NCBI GenBank assembly: GCA_013399015.1
Contig: VWZX01004666.1
Span: 5,796,979 to 5,860,978, forward strand
Direction: 5' to 3'
Source of the DNA: Galbula dea
Taxonomy: Eukaryota; Chordata; Aves; Piciformes; Galbulidae
DNA length: 64,000 nt
A program made the translations under genes and the position numbers. Positions 61,401 through 64,000 of this stretch are shown here, piece after piece. The stretch's first letter is position 1. Every line of letters starts with the position of its first letter. A model generated the notes under the pieces. The model ran no database searches. It worked only from the letters and a program-made list of their open reading frames with translations, and had not been told where the DNA came from.

Positions 61401-64000
61401 AAAACATCCAAATGCAAGTTTATGCCTGAATAGCTCTTTCTTTCTGAGGGGCAGTCATGTTTCTGAAACTTGAATGTCTGGATAGAACTTTCTTCAACTG
61501 CAAGGATTTTAGGAGAAGCTTCCATGTTGTCCAACCTAGGTAAATAGGGTTGGAACTCAAACCTCACCTCTGAAGCCAGGAGGTAGGTGTCCAGGCTGGT
61601 AGGGGATGTCTAGAAATATTGGTTCATTAGTAAGGAGTATAGTTGATGCCACAGAGCACATGGGCACCACTGTGGCATGTCCTCACTCTGCCCCTTCCCA
61701 CATGTCCTTGCAGGACCCTGCCAAGCAATGAAGGTTTTGAGGAAAGATTTGTCATGGAGGTAAAGTCCCTCAGAATCTTCTTGGGGTGCCTCCTCAACCA
61801 TCTCATCACTTGTATCTTATTTATGTTTCCGTCATGCGTGACCAGACGTGCTGTGAGACTCTGTATGAAAATGCTATAGAGTTTTTACTACATCATTTTA
61901 AAGACTGCATCAGTCTTTCAAATGCTGTTTAGTATTGCCACTTTGACTCTATAGATACAGCTTTGTCATGCTGCCACCATAAACTTCAACTTAACATCTT
62001 TGACCACGAGGCTGTGCTTGGCAGTGACAGCCCAGCCAAAGAGGGAGGAATCCTTTCCCAAGCTGAAGATACATAACCCCTTGAAAAATAATTTATATGT
62101 GGAAAAAAACCACATTAATGGGATTTGTTGTTTGTATAACCCGAGAACAGTTTTAATTAAACAATAAATCTAAGAAGCAATTAGGCAAAAAGGAGTTGAG
62201 GCAAAATTGGTATTTTGAGAGAAAGCTGAGATATTGCAGTTTAAAAATCAGCCGGGCTGCATATTCAGCAAGTATCTGCTACAGCACCTGTGGAAAACCC
62301 ACAGTGTGGTATTGCATAAATAGATGCCTATCAGGCGAGAAGCTCCATGGGTAGATATGTAATTATACAACTTAAAAAAAAAAGCATAATATTTATACTG
62401 CAGCCTGGATTGGCTTCAATCATGTGCATAATACATTTATTTGAAAACATCCTAATTATGTGTTTACCTGACAGAAGGAGCCATTACAATCACCCTGGCA
62501 CATAAACCCATTTTATAAATCTGCCTGCTTTTGCCTTTACCCAAGAGACCTACACCAACTGCACGTTTATGACTACTTATATAAATCTGTGAAATATACA
62601 AATAATTGTATTCTTAAAGGACACCATCAAAATATTTTGGACTTATTTTTCTCTTCATTTGAGTTTGTTAGCCTTTTTTCTTAGAGCCCAAGAAAGGATG
62701 TTGCATTTTATATGCATTCTTAACACTCTGGAAATAATAACAAACTCCTTGAAAGATTTAAATTAGTTCGTTCCCTGAATTAATTGTCCCATCTGCTTCC
62801 CTTCCCTCCCCAAGCCTTTTCTCACCACCCCCTGGTGCGCATGCACATGAGTTTGGGGTTTGGGGTTTTTTTGGAGTTGCTTCTGGATTCCAGCAAATGC
62901 TCCTCTATTTCAGCCTTTTGGGGTTGTTCCTTGAAAATGTGTTCTAGGGTTTGTGCTGGGCATTGAGCATGGGCATCATCCCTCCTAGCCAGGGGCAGAG
63001 CAGGGCTGACCCCACTGCTTTAGCACACACACGTGCTACTAGGGGTTTACTTGGCTCTGAGGCCAGTGGTGCTGGGAGGGACAGGGTCACCTGTGGCTGC
63101 TGGGCTTAGAGAAACACTAAGTGGGGGGTTATGTGTTTGATTTAAACTAAGAGCACTGGAGCATTTGGGAGGAAGGCAAACACAAATTAAGAATCCTAAC
63201 AAGCAAGGGGCAAGGGAAATGAGTCTGAGGCTCAGTGACCTTGACAACGTCTTTCTAAATAATGCCAATTATTTAGATAATGTACTCACAAAGCTAAAGG
63301 AACTTCTGATTTAAGGCTGACTCCACCCTATACTCACAGGGCTTGCTCTCAGTCTCTGTCCCCAAACTCTCTCTCTCTTGAATTTCCCTCTTTTTAGAGA
63401 GAATATGCCAGTCATAACAGAGAATGGCCTGGCAGCCTTAACTGCACATCATCTTTTCCCTCATTAGAGATGAAATAGAACATGTAAATATTTTCAAATA
63501 CAATGTTTTGTTGAATCTTTTTCTGTAACTCAACCTAATCATTAGCTTGAATTTTGGACATTTATAATGAAAATGTATTCATTTAAATTTACCCTTCCTT
63601 TTGGGAAATATTTTTAAATTAAAAATAAACAGGGGAGACATGGTTCTTCTTGCTGGTTGCATGTCCTGCCAGCCTGATTACACAATCTGTTATAATTACA
63701 CTGAGCTCTGCAGACCTTCAGGGAGACAAGTTATACAGTAGAATGACTGCTAACTGCTAGGGGTAAAACCTTTGGCCTACTGAAGTCAACAGCAAAATTT
63801 CTACTAATTTCAAAGAGGATATTTCTGAGACCATCTTCAGAATGATAAACATCAATATTATTTCATATACTAACTTAATTGAAAGGAGAAGCAAATCTAT
63901 CATTAATATACAGAGACTAATAAATTCAATATCTTGAACACTTAATTTACCTGAAGTTTTAAAATCTTCAGGTCATCACTATTAAGGAAAACTGAACTTT
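55474..64000. other. Non-coding stretch to the window end
   Basis: AT-rich and without recognised genes. A second, much weaker MIR-like piece is possible at 56968-57050. A 154-codon minus-strand frame at 56909-57373 overlaps it and has no recognised domain. The final kilobases (62080-62680 and 63440-64000) are strikingly AT-rich and repeat-free. Simple runs occur at 57521-57535 (poly-A) and 60090-60101 (poly-A). Confidence 0.5.
60441..60515. repeat. Nested inverted repeat (potential hairpin)
   Basis: An outer perfect 10-bp arm pair, GTGCTGGCTG (60441-60450) and CAGCCAGCAC (60506-60515), encloses an inner perfect 7-bp pair, AGCAGCT (60456-60462) and AGCTGCT (60475-60481). The internal spacers are unequal (5 and 24 bases), so a folded form would have a large asymmetric internal loop. 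Confidence 0.7.

Noticed and set aside
1..64000. tRNA, rRNA, CRISPR, intact transposons or endogenous retroviruses
   Set aside because: Looked for tRNA B-box words (GGTTCGAATCC type), regularly spaced direct repeats, transposase or retroviral-type frames and paired LTRs; none seen.

Overview
This is vertebrate nuclear DNA, most likely from a bird. It has no compact genes or operons, long AT-rich non-coding stretches, poly-A, poly-C and (AC)n tracts, one GC-rich CpG island, and several CR1 LINE fragments. One CR1 copy ends in the direct repeat ATTCTGTG ATTCTGTG, the 3' end typical of avian CR1. A crocodilian or turtle source cannot be fully excluded from CR1 alone, but the subfamily mix and low repeat density favour a bird.

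Layout. 1-50.3 kb is AT-rich and looks intronic or intergenic. It contains four relatively recent CR1 3' ends (about 6.3-6.7 kb minus, 14.8-15.2 kb plus, 19.9-20.3 kb minus, 32.55-32.82 kb plus). It also contains four much older CR1 remnants (12.06-12.38 kb minus, 27.64-29.76 kb plus, 32.09-32.42 kb minus, 37.14-38.05 kb minus), plus simple repeats. About 50.34-52.28 kb is a CpG island with Sp1-type GC boxes, interrupted by a 656-base assembly gap. It is the only convincing promoter in the window, and its direction is not settled. 52.3-64 kb returns to AT-rich non-coding sequence and carries an ancient MIR-type SINE at 55.28-55.47 kb and a nested inverted repeat at 60.44-60.52 kb.

Genes. No protein-coding gene can be called with confidence. 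The only recognisable protein homology is the C-terminal end of the CR1 ORF2 protein, in two truncated copies. Several short splice-bounded open segments exist on both strands. Three on the minus strand (46356-46436, 2381-2477, 520-625) are phase-compatible in the order expected for a gene transcribed leftward from the CpG island. Short open segments between splice-like motifs are common by chance, so these are listed as findings and not as genes.

I found no tRNA, rRNA, CRISPR array, intact transposon or obvious endogenous retrovirus, and nothing that looks like a new multi-gene system. The items most worth a second look are the gapped CpG island, the possible leftward exon chain, the MIR copy, the 34-bp perfect palindrome and the nested inverted repeat.
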